Assembly: GCA_012843025.1 (NCBI GenBank)
Contig: DURT01000083.1
Coordinates: 27,880-91,879, forward strand
Origin: Tissierellia bacterium
Lineage (GTDB): Bacteria; Bacillota; Clostridia; Tissierellales; Sedimentibacteraceae
DNA: 64,000 nt
Direction: 5' to 3'
Every line of letters begins with the position of its first letter. Within the stretch, counting starts at the first letter, position 1. A model generated the notes under the pieces. The model was not told the origin of the DNA. It saw only the letters and a program-made list of their open reading frames with translations, and made no database searches. This document shows positions 48,651-57,381 of the stretch, piece after piece. Position numbers and translations under genes: made by a program.

Positions 48651-49151
48651 TTAATATTTTATTATTCTAAATTTGTGGGCAAATTTCAGGCAATGGGCAT
48701 GACAAATTGCTACCGCCAAACCATCCGCTGCATCATCTGGCTTAGGAATTTCCTTTAAATTTAATAAAACTCTTACCATTTCCTGTACCTGTCTTTTTTC
48801 TGCCCTCCCATAGCCTACTATTCCCTGCTTTATTTGAAGAGGAGTATATTCATAAAGAGGTATTTTTTTGTTTTCCGCTGCCAAAAGATGTACTCCTCTT
48901 GCTTGGGCGATGGCCATTGCCGTCTTAGCATTTTTATTATAAAATAACTCTTCTATGGCAACGGCTTCAGGCTTGTACATATCAATAATAGATATGTAAC
49001 TGTCGTAAATATGTTTAAGCCTTTTGGGAAAATCCTCATCACTTTCTGTAGTAATAGCACCGTATTTTATTATTTCAAATTTATTACCTGTATAATTTAT
49101 AATTCCGTAGCCTGATATAGCCAGCCCCGGATCCATTCCAAGTATTAACAT
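48651..49151 (-). CDS. ruvC: Crossover junction endodeoxyribonuclease RuvC
   Basis: Holliday junction resolvase of about 166 residues. Catalytic acids lie in [24 protein letters not shown] and the C-terminal [15 protein letters not shown]. The start MLILGMDPG follows AAAGGA; the longer frame adds MQKGFN with no site. First gene of the ruvCAB run, divergent from rodA. Confidence 0.96.
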   Translation of the reverse strand: MLILGMDPGLAISGYGIINYTGNKFEIIKYGAITTESDEDFPKRLKHIYDSYISIIDMYKPEAVAIEELFYNKNAKTAMAIAQARGVHLLAAENKKIPLYEYTPLQIKQGIVGYGRAEKRQVQEMVRVLLNLKEIPKPDDAADGLAVAICHAHCLKFAHKFRIIKY

Positions 49152-49274
49152 ATTAAATCCTTTCTGCATTATGTGAAATTATATCATACATTTGTTCTAA
49201 TATAAAGAACTTTGTTGCTATTGGTCCAACTTAACTGCCACTGATAAATATTTGTTTTCCATTGTTTTAAACTG

Positions 49275-49283
49275 TGGTATAAT
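49275..49283 (+). promoter_or_regulatory. Extended -10 promoter upstream of rodA
   Basis: TGGTATAAT gives a TGn extended -10 with perfect TATAAT; the -35 region is weak. About 80 bases before the rodA ATG. Confidence 0.5.
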
Positions 49284-49361
49284 TACATGGGATTTGGTAT
49301 CATACAAATAATTCATGGTACATACTGTTCAGATTAACAGATGATAAATAAGGAGTCAACA

Positions 49362-50540
49362 ATGTTTAAAAAAGAAAGCAAACTTAAAAGGTTTGATTTT
49401 ATTTTACTGTTAACAACCATATTACTATGTGTATACGGATTTATTATGATAAATAGCGCTACTATGAGCAAGCCCTTCGGAAGCGAACCGTTTTTGAAGA
49501 CCCAAGTAACAGCTTTTGTCTTAGGGATGGTAGCACTTTTTATATTAGTTATAATAGATTATGATATTTATGGCAATTTTTATATACCAATATATGTACT
49601 TACTAATTTGCTGCTATTATATACTCTGATTAATCCCGTAAAGGCTACAGAATGGGGAGATGTAAGGTCCTGGATAGCAGTGGGACCTGTAGTATTTCAG
49701 CCTTCCGAATTGGCAAAATTTGGTGTTATTATTTCCGTGGCAAAATTTATTGATATTAACAAGGAAAATATTAATGAGCCTGCAGTACTAATAAAAATCC
49801 TTCTCTTTGCTTTTTTGCCTGTAGGATTAATTTTATTGCAGCCAGATTTAGGGACAGCTTTAGTATTCATATTTTTTATCGGGGTTATGATCTACATAGG
49901 AGGAATAGACAGAAAATACGTAGTTACTGTATTAATTCTATTTTTAATTTTTATTATCGGGGGAATAAGCATATTTTTCTATATTATGAATGATTATACC
50001 CATAACGAAAATTCCCCATTTGAAGATCTTGTAACAGATTATCGCTTTCAAAGAATAATAACTTTTTTTTATCCTGAATCAGATCCTGATGATACGGGGT
50101 ACCAGGTCATTCAATCAAAAACAGCTATAGGCTCTGGTATGGTACACGGAAGAGGACTATATAAAGGTGTGCAAAATCAATTAGGCTATCTTCCCACAAA
50201 GGAAACGGATTTTATTTTTGCCGTTATTGGTGAAGAGTTGGGGCTGAAAGGCGGTATACTTCTATTATGTCTTTATGCGGTACTCTTGTACAGACTTATT
50301 CGAATTGCAAAGAATGCTGCCAACATGTTCGGTTCCTTAATAGTAACGGGAATCACCGCCATGCTTTTATTCCATATTTACGAAAATATTGGAATGACCA
50401 TGGGACTAATGCCTGTAACGGGGATTCCCTTACCTTTTATTAGTTACGGAGGTACTTTCATGCTGGTCAATATGATTAGCATCGGTATATGTTTATCTGT
50501 AGGTATGAAAAAAGGAAAAATTGACCTTAACGACTTTTAG
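49362..50540 (+). CDS. rodA: SEDS peptidoglycan glycosyltransferase, RodA/FtsW family
   Basis: Polytopic membrane enzyme of about 392 residues polymerising lipid II. Ten or so helices. Family signatures: VAGPVVFQPSELAKFG-like segment (VGPVVFQPSELAKFG), LQPDLGTALVFIF, DYRFQRIITFFYPE, IQSKTAIGSGMVHGRG, TDFIFAVIGEELG and PVTGIPLPFISYGG. RodA is preferred over FtsW/SpoVE because of the GRGLYKGVQNQLGYLPTKETDFIF block, though this cannot be certain. ATG follows AAGGAG. Its stop overlaps the convergent gene by 4 bases. Confidence 0.9.
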   Translation: MFKKESKLKRFDFILLLTTILLCVYGFIMINSATMSKPFGSEPFLKTQVTAFVLGMVALFILVIIDYDIYGNFYIPIYVLTNLLLLYTLINPVKATEWGDVRSWIAVGPVVFQPSELAKFGVIISVAKFIDINKENINEPAVLIKILLFAFLPVGLILLQPDLGTALVFIFFIGVMIYIGGIDRKYVVTVLILFLIFIIGGISIFFYIMNDYTHNENSPFEDLVTDYRFQRIITFFYPESDPDDTGYQVIQSKTAIGSGMVHGRGLYKGVQNQLGYLPTKETDFIFAVIGEELGLKGGILLLCLYAVLLYRLIRIAKNAANMFGSLIVTGITAMLLFHIYENIGMTMGLMPVTGIPLPFISYGGTFMLVNMISIGICLSVGMKKGKIDLNDF

Positions 50541-52183
50541 TTAAAACAGCTGCCCCCGATAAACTCCCTTAAAATAGATGTGTTAGGTATTGCACTCTCA
50601 TCTTCGATAGTTAAGAAATAGCTTAAAAATTTAAGCAATCTCTGCCTTTCTGAATAGAATTTGCTGGATTCGTCAATTTCATTAAGCAGAGGCTCTGCAT
50701 ATTTTCTTATTACACCTAATTCATAAACTAATGCAGAATTAAATATTACATCTGCATTTTCCTGGTAGGGAAAAATATATTTTTCCGTACCTCTTACCAC
50801 ATTATCCCAAAGTTCCATTGTTTTAACAACACTGTTTCCCCTGTAAGTATGATCTCTTACAATACGCCTTAATAGTCTTAAGTCAGAAGTGGATATTCTG
50901 TTATGGCGGTCTATATTTAATTGAGTTAAGGCGCTAATATATATTTTAAACTTGTTAGCTTCAGGTATATTTTTAGTAAGTTCATCGTTAAGACCATGAA
51001 TACCTTCTACTATAATTATATGGTCCTTTGTTAACTTCACGGGATCCCTGGTATATTCCCGGCATCCATTCAGAAAATTATATACAGGTATTTGAACTGC
51101 TTCACCTGCTACTAGGTCCATTAAGTTATCGTTAAACAGTTCCAAATCCAAAGCTTCAATAGTTTCAAAATCATAGTCTCCGTTTTCATCCTTTGGTGTT
51201 AAATGTCTGTCAACAAAATAATCATCCAAGGATATGGCATATGTTTTCTTGCCGTTTACTCTTAATTGAATAGATAATCTCTGGGCGAAAGTAGTTTTTC
51301 CAGAAGAAGAGGGCCCTGCAATAAGTACTATTTTTATATTTTTATCCGCAGTTATTTCATCTGCTATATATGCAATCTTTTTTTCATGAAGTGCTTCATT
51401 CACTCTTATCATATCATTTATAGTGTTGTTGACGATTTTTTTATTTAAAGCGCCAACATAAGCTACGTCCATTATTTCCCCCCAATCCTCTGCTTCCTTG
51501 AATACTTTTGAAAGCTTCTTTTGTTCAATATATTCAGGAAGTTCAAAATTGTTTTCTCGAGTGGGGAAATTTAATATCATTCCTGGATAAAATAATCGTA
51601 GGTCAAATTTATTAATAAATCCAGTATTGGGCGCTAAGTATCCATAATAGGTATCATAATAGCCATCTAATTCATAAATTCGTATTGAATCTTTTTCCCA
51701 ATAATTTAACACTTCAATTTTATCCACCATTCCCTGAGATGAAAATATTTCCTTGGCTTTATCTATAGGTACATAGTAAGTATTAATAGGCTTTTGGTCA
51801 TTAATAATTTCCTGCATTTTATCTTTTATTATCTTTAAATGTTTCTTGCTTATTAAATGCTTGTACTGAAGTTCCGTATAAAGTCCTTTATTTAGTGAAT
51901 AATTTATACTTACATCTATATCGTTGAAAACTTCCTTACATGCCTTAATATAGATTAATGTCAAGGTACGTACATAAATTCTGTGTCCATCAGGATCCTG
52001 TATATCTATAAATTCAATTTTGTCGTTTTCTTTAAAGTCTTTGCTATAAAGATCTTTAAGCTTATTATTTACCTTTGCTCCTAGATATTTAAAATAATCA
52101 TCTTTGTGAACTTTCTTTAATAAATCATATAAGCTTTCATTATCTTTCACTTCAATTATTTCATTATTTACTACTACTTTCAT
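50537..52183 (-). CDS. TGS-domain uridine kinase-like nucleoside kinase
   Basis: 548 residues: an N-terminal TGS domain (about 1-60), a ThrRS-like second domain, then a uridine kinase/phosphoribulokinase domain with Walker A IAGPSSSGKTTFAQRL, SLDDYFVDR and VEGIHGLND. Members of this architecture are annotated as nucleoside kinases of uncertain substrate. The TGS and ThrRS-like parts suggest an RNA or nucleotide sensing role (inference). The gene overlaps the pseudouridine synthase start by 4 bases and has a good GGGGAGG site. Confidence 0.88.
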   Translation of the reverse strand: MKVVVNNEIIEVKDNESLYDLLKKVHKDDYFKYLGAKVNNKLKDLYSKDFKENDKIEFIDIQDPDGHRIYVRTLTLIYIKACKEVFNDIDVSINYSLNKGLYTELQYKHLISKKHLKIIKDKMQEIINDQKPINTYYVPIDKAKEIFSSQGMVDKIEVLNYWEKDSIRIYELDGYYDTYYGYLAPNTGFINKFDLRLFYPGMILNFPTRENNFELPEYIEQKKLSKVFKEAEDWGEIMDVAYVGALNKKIVNNTINDMIRVNEALHEKKIAYIADEITADKNIKIVLIAGPSSSGKTTFAQRLSIQLRVNGKKTYAISLDDYFVDRHLTPKDENGDYDFETIEALDLELFNDNLMDLVAGEAVQIPVYNFLNGCREYTRDPVKLTKDHIIIVEGIHGLNDELTKNIPEANKFKIYISALTQLNIDRHNRISTSDLRLLRRIVRDHTYRGNSVVKTMELWDNVVRGTEKYIFPYQENADVIFNSALVYELGVIRKYAEPLLNEIDESSKFYSERQRLLKFLSYFLTIEDESAIPNTSILREFIGGSCFN

Positions 52184-53100
52184 AAATCCTCCCCTAAAAT
52201 TTTCCTTTCACTTATACCTGCTATTATTTCCATGGAATTTAAGTAGGATAACTCTCCCTCATAACCCCCTAGTATTAATTTGTAGGCATGAAGAAGCTGG
52301 TATTTTTCTCTGTCTTTTTTTCCATACTTCTTATCTCCTACAATAGGATGGCCAATAGATGCCAAGTGTGCCCTTATTTGGTGGGCTCTACCCGTTTCAA
52401 TTTCTATTTCAAGCCATGTATAGTTTCCTTCCCTCTTTAAAGGTTTTGCATAAGTTACTGCAGTCTTTGCATTTTCTTTATATTCTTTTATTACTTTAAC
52501 CATATTTTTGTTTTCTTTTTTAATGATATAATCCCTTAGTTCCAAGTCTTTTGCCACAATTCCATGAACCTTGGCCATATAGTATTTTTTTATATTTCTC
52601 TCACGAATCGCCCTGTTAGTTTGTTTAAGGGTTTCATAGTTTTTAGCTGCTATTATCAAACCTGAAGTATTTTTGTCTAAGCGGTTACACACTGCCGGTT
52701 TAAATGTAAAACTTATATTTTCTTCCTTTGCATCTAAGTATACTTTTATTTGGTCAACTAAATTTCTTATACCTGTCTTATCTGGCTGTGTGCTTAAGCC
52801 TACTGGTTTGTTAACTATTAATAAATTATCGTCCTCATATATTACACTAAAATGTATATCCGAAGGAGACAGCTTTTTTTTCTCCCTGAATTTACTAATT
52901 GTTTCATCTGACAAGTAAAGCTGTACACTGTCACCTTCTTTTAAAATAACTTCTGGTTTGGCTTTTTTATTATTCAACTCAATATTCTTTTTTCTTATCA
53001 TTTTATGAATAAATGAAGAGTTTGCTTTATTTAAATATTTTTTTAAAAATCTGTCTAATCTTTGGCCTTCTTCGTTTTTTGTAATTTTAATATCCTTCAT
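52180..53100 (-). CDS. RluA-family pseudouridine synthase (RluC/RluD-like)
   Basis: 306 residues: N-terminal S4 RNA-binding domain (QRLDRFLKKYLNKANSSFIH), then the RluA catalytic domain with PVGLSTQP, catalytic Asp in VCNRLDKNTSGLIIAAK and GRAHQIRAHLASIGHPIVGDKKYG. It converts specific uridines in 23S rRNA; the target site cannot be fixed from sequence. Followed by an overlapping nucleoside kinase gene. Confidence 0.93.
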   Translation of the reverse strand: MKDIKITKNEEGQRLDRFLKKYLNKANSSFIHKMIRKKNIELNNKKAKPEVILKEGDSVQLYLSDETISKFREKKKLSPSDIHFSVIYEDDNLLIVNKPVGLSTQPDKTGIRNLVDQIKVYLDAKEENISFTFKPAVCNRLDKNTSGLIIAAKNYETLKQTNRAIRERNIKKYYMAKVHGIVAKDLELRDYIIKKENKNMVKVIKEYKENAKTAVTYAKPLKREGNYTWLEIEIETGRAHQIRAHLASIGHPIVGDKKYGKKDREKYQLLHAYKLILGGYEGELSYLNSMEIIAGISERKILGEDL

Positions 53101-53302
53101 ACCTTTTCCTCAATCCTTAATAGGGGATTTTCTTCTACCCCCCATTTTCTTTTCCCGCAGGGAATAACTCTATATATTATACCAAATTATATTCAAAAGT
53201 ATATGTATTTGCAAAAAATTGCTTATTTTTATTAAATGTGGATATTGTAAGCCTGGTATTTTTGTGCTAAAATGAATGGAGTGAGTACTTTAGAGGTGAA
53301 TC

Positions 53303-53782
53303 ATGAGAAAAATAATAGATGCAATAAAGGATTTCATATATAGTATTACCGACTACGGCCTTATAATAGCAGTAATTATTATTATGACGGCTATTTTAGT
53401 CTGGAGATTTGATATATTATTTAACAGAGGAATTGACAAAGAAATAATAGCTGATTTACCCATATACAATAATAAGGATAATGAACCTGAGGAACAGGAA
53501 GTAGAAGAAGAAGTTCAAACGGGAGAAGAGGATGAAGAAGATCCAGAAGAAGAAAGTAAAACTCCCAGTGGTTTAATTGCAACTATAAACATACCCCAGG
53601 GATCTTTTCCTTCCCAAATAGCGGAAATACTACTGAACAATAATTTAATCGAAAGTAAGGATGAGTTTTTAACCCGTTCAATTGAACTTGGCATGGATAC
53701 GAGGTTAAGAAGTGGTACTTTTGAATTTGAAGTGGGAACACCCCTAGATACTATTATAAAAACATTGGCAAATGCATATTAG
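53303..53782 (+). CDS. Small membrane protein with MltG-like LysM domain but no catalytic domain
   Basis: 159 residues: one N-terminal membrane helix (about 16-38), a strongly acidic linker (EEQEVEEEVQTGEEDEEDPE), then about 60 residues that align with the LysM-like part of MltG in this same window (NIPQGSFPSQIAEILLNNNLI versus EIPAGSTTSDIAEILYENDLI, each quoted without its first residues). The catalytic YceG domain is absent. It could bind glycan or regulate MltG, but that is speculation. AGAGGTGA before ATG; ends in a strong terminator. Confidence 0.8.
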   Translation: MRKIIDAIKDFIYSITDYGLIIAVIIIMTAILVWRFDILFNRGIDKEIIADLPIYNNKDNEPEEQEVEEEVQTGEEDEEDPEEESKTPSGLIATINIPQGSFPSQIAEILLNNNLIESKDEFLTRSIELGMDTRLRSGTFEFEVGTPLDTIIKTLANAY

Positions 53783-53783
53783 C

Positions 53784-53819
53784 TAAGGGGGAGGCTTTAG
53801 AAAATTCTCCCCCTTTTAG
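53784..53819 (+). terminator. Intrinsic terminator after the MltG-like small protein gene
   Basis: GGGGGAG (53787-53793) pairs with CTCCCCC (53807-53813), followed by TTTT; CTAA/TTAG extend the stem. Confidence 0.85.
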
Positions 53820-54370
53820 TATTTTTGATTTACATAATAATCTATTACAGATCTTTTCTTTTCTGGAGAAAAGACTTTTTCTTTTTTTAACACTTCTAAA
53901 AGCCATAAGCTTTTGGAATGAAGAACTGCATATTCATAATCATTTAAAAGAATTTCATAAAGCTTCCCTTCTAAAACCGATGATTCCATTTTTATAAAGT
54001 AAGATTCCACATTTTCAAATTTCAGAAATCTAAGTAACCTGAAGGATGTTTTATCCTTTTCATTATAATAATAATCCGATTCTTTTAGGTATTTAATATA
54101 ATAGCTAATATGCTTCCCACTGCCTTTAATTTCTTGGGCTACCATACGGTGGTATTTTGCCAATACATTATAGTATTGGTAGTTATACATGCCCTTTTCA
54201 AAACTGTCGATTCTTTGAAAGGGTTTAATACTCTTTCTCATTACATACTTATAATTAAGCTCTAAGAATTCCCTTTTATTTATATCCCCATTCATATGCT
54301 GAATAATAAGCATATCTCTGTGTTCAAAGAAATCGTCAAATATAGTTTTGTTTGTCTTGAAATAGTTCAT
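53816..54370 (-). CDS. Hypothetical protein
   Basis: 184 residues, basic, rich in Tyr, Phe and Lys, soluble, mostly helical in appearance. I do not recognise a family or catalytic motif. Convergent with the MltG-like gene, whose terminator abuts its stop codon. The ribosome site is modest (GAGTG). Probably a clostridial conserved protein. Confidence 0.7.
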   Translation of the reverse strand: MNYFKTNKTIFDDFFEHRDMLIIQHMNGDINKREFLELNYKYVMRKSIKPFQRIDSFEKGMYNYQYYNVLAKYHRMVAQEIKGSGKHISYYIKYLKESDYYYNEKDKTSFRLLRFLKFENVESYFIKMESSVLEGKLYEILLNDYEYAVLHSKSLWLLEVLKKEKVFSPEKKRSVIDYYVNQKY

Positions 54371-54439
54371 TTAATCACTCTTTCTAATTTTAGCATGCTT
54401 ATTTTAACAGATAAATACTCTTTTAGCAAGTTAAAGTGT

Positions 54440-54466
54440 AAAATTAAAGCCGCCTCTACAGGCGGC
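54440..54466 (-). terminator. Intrinsic terminator after the P-loop protein gene
   Basis: Perfect 7-bp stem GCCGCCT/AGGCGGC with a 4-base loop immediately after the stop codon, followed by TTTAATTTT on the minus strand. Confidence 0.85.
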
Positions 54467-54880
54467 TCAACTTATAACTCTATTTCTCAATCCTTCCGGA
54501 ATATCTTCGACATCATGATTTACACTTATTACAAAATTAACGTCAAAGGTCTTTGATAAGTATTCCAATCTTTCTATTAGGGATTCCAATGTTTCTTTCT
54601 TAGATTTAGCAATTTTATATAAACCATCTATGTAAACTTTTTCAATATCATAATCAGTAGCAATTACACCGCAAACAAAACCCTGGAACTGATCTTCATT
54701 ACTTAAACCGAACTCTTTAGTGTTTACGTATCTTATCCTGTAATCTAAATCGAATATGTGTTTGTTGCTTGCTTCTAAAAAAACCATTTTTCCGTCAATA
54801 TCGTTGATGGTGCTGTTGGCCATTTCAATCATCCTTCTAGTTTTGCCCGTACCGCTGTGGCCACAAACTAATTGAACCAT
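54467..54880 (-). CDS. Small P-loop NTPase-like protein
   Basis: 137 residues. Walker A CGHSGTGKTRRMIEMAN lies at the very N-terminus, and KVYIDGLYKIA may be the Walker B strand, with FVISVNHD after a helix. The layout recalls the N-terminal half of small ATPases, but no specific family is recognised. Start at MVQLVCGHSG with GGGAGTG upstream. Terminator directly follows. Confidence 0.75.
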   Translation of the reverse strand: MVQLVCGHSGTGKTRRMIEMANSTINDIDGKMVFLEASNKHIFDLDYRIRYVNTKEFGLSNEDQFQGFVCGVIATDYDIEKVYIDGLYKIAKSKKETLESLIERLEYLSKTFDVNFVISVNHDVEDIPEGLRNRVIS

Positions 54881-54964
54881 TGTAATCACACTCCCATTTA
54901 AATTTTATAGTTACGTATATTGTACCATACATTGTAAATGTTTACACTAATTATTTTTAAAACC

Positions 54965-55882
54965 TTAGAAAATATTTAACTTTCCTTGAAATCTATTTTC
55001 CCTGGACATTTTTTCAATTATTTCGTCTTTTAATTTCCACCAACTCATTCCCCAGTTCACGAAGAGAGAATTCTCTTTGGGAGCTCTGCCAGCCAATCTT
55101 TGGACAACAATATTTTTATTTAAGTGTTCAAGAAAGACAATAACTCTTTCTATGTACTCATCCTTGGAAATTACAGTTATCTCCTTGTTCTTGTAAGCTC
55201 TTCCCATTTCTGTATTTTCCATTATATAAAGGGAATGAATTTTTACTTGATCTACTCTTAAGGCACTTAATATCTTTGCCGTTTCCACAGTGTCAATAAT
55301 ATTATCTCCAGGTAAATTTAAAATAACATGGGCACATATATTGAAATTGAATTTTTTTATTCTTAAAACCGCATCTATAAACTCCGCTAAGGTGTGGCCT
55401 CTGTTAATATTTTTTAGGGTGTGATAATTAACGGTCTGTAATCCTAATTCAATGGATATGTTTATATTATGCTCACTTTGGATTTCACCAAGAAACTCTA
55501 TATATTCATCAGATATACAGTCCGGCCTGGTGGAAATTGCTATTTCCACAATATTTTCAAGGATTGCATCCTTTATATAGCTTTTAAACTTATTAAGTTC
55601 CAAGTATGTATTTGTATAGTTTTGAAAGTAGGCTATAAACTTTTTAGCTTTATACTTTTTTGATATATAGTCCATATTTTGTTTAAGTTGCTCTCTTACA
55701 CTTAATGTGTTACTGAGCATTTCAAAACCTGTTCCCACATCTGCACAAAAAGTACATCCTCCGTAACCTAAAGTACCGTCTCTGTTTGGACAGGTGCAGG
55801 GTATATTTACAGGAAGTTTATAAACTTTTTCTCCATATTTGGCTTTTAAATAATCTGAATAATTGTTGAATAATTTTTTCAT
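54965..55882 (-). CDS. TIGR01212 family radical SAM protein (YtqA-like)
   Basis: 305-residue radical SAM protein. The N-terminus has CTCPNRDGTLGYGGCTFCADVG (given here in two parts: CTCPNRDGTLG and GGCTFC), the unusual cluster motif of the YtqA/YhcC group, then STRPDC, ELGLQTVNYHTLKNINRGH and HVILNLPGD. YhcC/TIGR01212 proteins have no firmly established reaction. AAAGGAAAG before ATG. Isolated single gene. Confidence 0.88.
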   Translation of the reverse strand: MKKLFNNYSDYLKAKYGEKVYKLPVNIPCTCPNRDGTLGYGGCTFCADVGTGFEMLSNTLSVREQLKQNMDYISKKYKAKKFIAYFQNYTNTYLELNKFKSYIKDAILENIVEIAISTRPDCISDEYIEFLGEIQSEHNINISIELGLQTVNYHTLKNINRGHTLAEFIDAVLRIKKFNFNICAHVILNLPGDNIIDTVETAKILSALRVDQVKIHSLYIMENTEMGRAYKNKEITVISKDEYIERVIVFLEHLNKNIVVQRLAGRAPKENSLFVNWGMSWWKLKDEIIEKMSRENRFQGKLNIF

Positions 55883-56011
55883 ATCTTTCCTTTTGTTGCT
55901 TTTAGTTAATTGATATTTCTATTGCTAATTATGATTACCATTATTTAATTATACTATTTATCATTAACTTGTAAATAATATAGATACAAATTTTTTTAAA
56001 AGGAGGTTCAT

Positions 56012-56230
56012 ATGCGCATAAAAGAAGGTTTAGTTCCGGCAATTTTGGGTACTGTTGTTACAGCAACGGGAGTTGCTCTTAAAAATTCAAACTTACCAGA
56101 ATCCTACAGAAATGGCATTATTGGATTTGGATTGGCAAATATAGCTTTAGGTTCTGCTGAATTAGTCAGCAGTAATATGCAACATCGACAAATGATGAAA
56201 AAAATGGCTAAAATGGCACCTTTTAAATAG
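56012..56230 (+). CDS. Small membrane-associated hypothetical protein
   Basis: 72 residues with a glycine- and alanine-rich hydrophobic half (LVPAILGTVVTATGVAL and NGIIGFGLANIALGSAEL, two short helices) and a basic Met/Lys-rich C-terminus. Not recognised. AAAAGGAGG before the ATG and a strong terminator after it support expression. Confidence 0.75.
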   Translation: MRIKEGLVPAILGTVVTATGVALKNSNLPESYRNGIIGFGLANIALGSAELVSSNMQHRQMMKKMAKMAPFK

Positions 56231-56238
56231 GAGTAATC

Positions 56239-56264
56239 AAAAACATGCCTCAGGGCATGTTTTT
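56239..56264. terminator. Bidirectional terminator between two small membrane protein genes
   Basis: AAAAACATGCC/GGGCATGTTTTT stem with a 3-base loop and flanking A and T runs, separating convergent genes. Confidence 0.88.
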
Positions 56265-56271
56265 GAATTGC

Positions 56272-56463
56272 TTAAGCAAAGATTACGTAAAGTAATGAAT
56301 AGAGACCGGCAATACCTATCAGTAAATAAATAACTCTTCCGATTTTGCTTTTCCAACCTCCAAACAAGTTTTCCACTATATCAATCTTCGACAGTCCGTA
56401 CAAACCCCAATTTAAAGCTCCTATAATAATAAGTATGGAAGCTATTGCAGTAATTATTCTCAT
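56272..56463 (-). CDS. DUF378 family membrane protein
   Basis: 63 residues with two hydrophobic helices (about 4-22 and 43-60) and the family hallmark ILIIIGALNWGLYGL, plus a short loop with ENLFGG. DUF378 is widespread with no known function. GGAGGAGG before the ATG; single gene. Confidence 0.88.
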   Translation of the reverse strand: MRIITAIASILIIIGALNWGLYGLSKIDIVENLFGGWKSKIGRVIYLLIGIAGLYSLLYVIFA

Positions 56464-56540
56464 AATTCCTCCTCAATATTGCATATGTTAATACATTATA
56501 TTTTAGGAGGTATGAAAATATGTACAAAGTCTATATTTTT

Positions 56541-57374
56541 TTAATATATTTCAAAGATTTCAGACAATTCATAATAAACCCCTGATTCATTATTGGTTTT
56601 ACGGGATATATAATCGGCTGCACTCTTACATTGCTGAGTAGCATTTCTCATTGCAATCCCCAAACCAACATTTTTTATGAGTTGAATATCGTTGTTATCA
56701 TCTCCCATTGCAATTACCTGATCTTTATCTATGCCTAGGGAGTCTATATATTTTTTTAGGGCGCACCATTTGCAGCCATTAATGTTTAGGAATTCAAGAA
56801 CCGTCCTTTTACTTATGTTTTGATTGAAAATAATGTTAAAATCTCCCCTTATACTTTCAATATTTTTACTTAACTTGCTTAGTTTTTCATAATCTTCATA
56901 ATAACAAACAGATAAAATGTTATCTATACTTTCTTTCTGGAAATCTTTAAATTTTGCCCTCCGAAGATCGTCTTTAATATATCCTAAGTAAGCTTCTTTA
57001 TAATTTTCACATTCAAGAATGAGATCATAGCCTTCCTGGTAGCCATCCACATGTAGAATGGGATTTAAATTATATTTACGACCTAGGCGATAGATATCTA
57101 AAAATGTTGAATACTCCAAGTAATTTTTTTCAATTAATTCATCGTCTTGATAGTACCTCGAAATAGCACCGTTATTTGCCAGTATTGTAGGTTCCGTAGA
57201 TTTTATCTTTTCCGTGAGAACTTTAGCCATGTAATAATTTCTGCCTGTGGCTATAACAATATGAATACCTCTCTTATGTAGTTCGTGCAGTATGTAGGCA
57301 TTCTTGTCGCTGATTAATTTATCATCATCCAACAAGGTACCGTCTAAATCTAATACAACCATTTTGTAATTCAT
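56541..57374 (-). CDS. HAD-superfamily Cof-type phosphatase
   Basis: 277 residues. HAD motifs: VLDLDGTLLDDDK (nucleophile), ATGRNYYMA, the C2-type cap in the middle, lysine in NISKRTVLEFL, and AMGDDNNDIQLIKNVGLGIAM. Cof-type enzymes dephosphorylate sugar phosphates or other small metabolites; the substrate is open. Starts 8 bases after pepD on the same strand. Confidence 0.9.
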   Translation of the reverse strand: MNYKMVVLDLDGTLLDDDKLISDKNAYILHELHKRGIHIVIATGRNYYMAKVLTEKIKSTEPTILANNGAISRYYQDDELIEKNYLEYSTFLDIYRLGRKYNLNPILHVDGYQEGYDLILECENYKEAYLGYIKDDLRRAKFKDFQKESIDNILSVCYYEDYEKLSKLSKNIESIRGDFNIIFNQNISKRTVLEFLNINGCKWCALKKYIDSLGIDKDQVIAMGDDNNDIQLIKNVGLGIAMRNATQQCKSAADYISRKTNNESGVYYELSEIFEIY

Positions 57375-57381
57375 TTTATCA

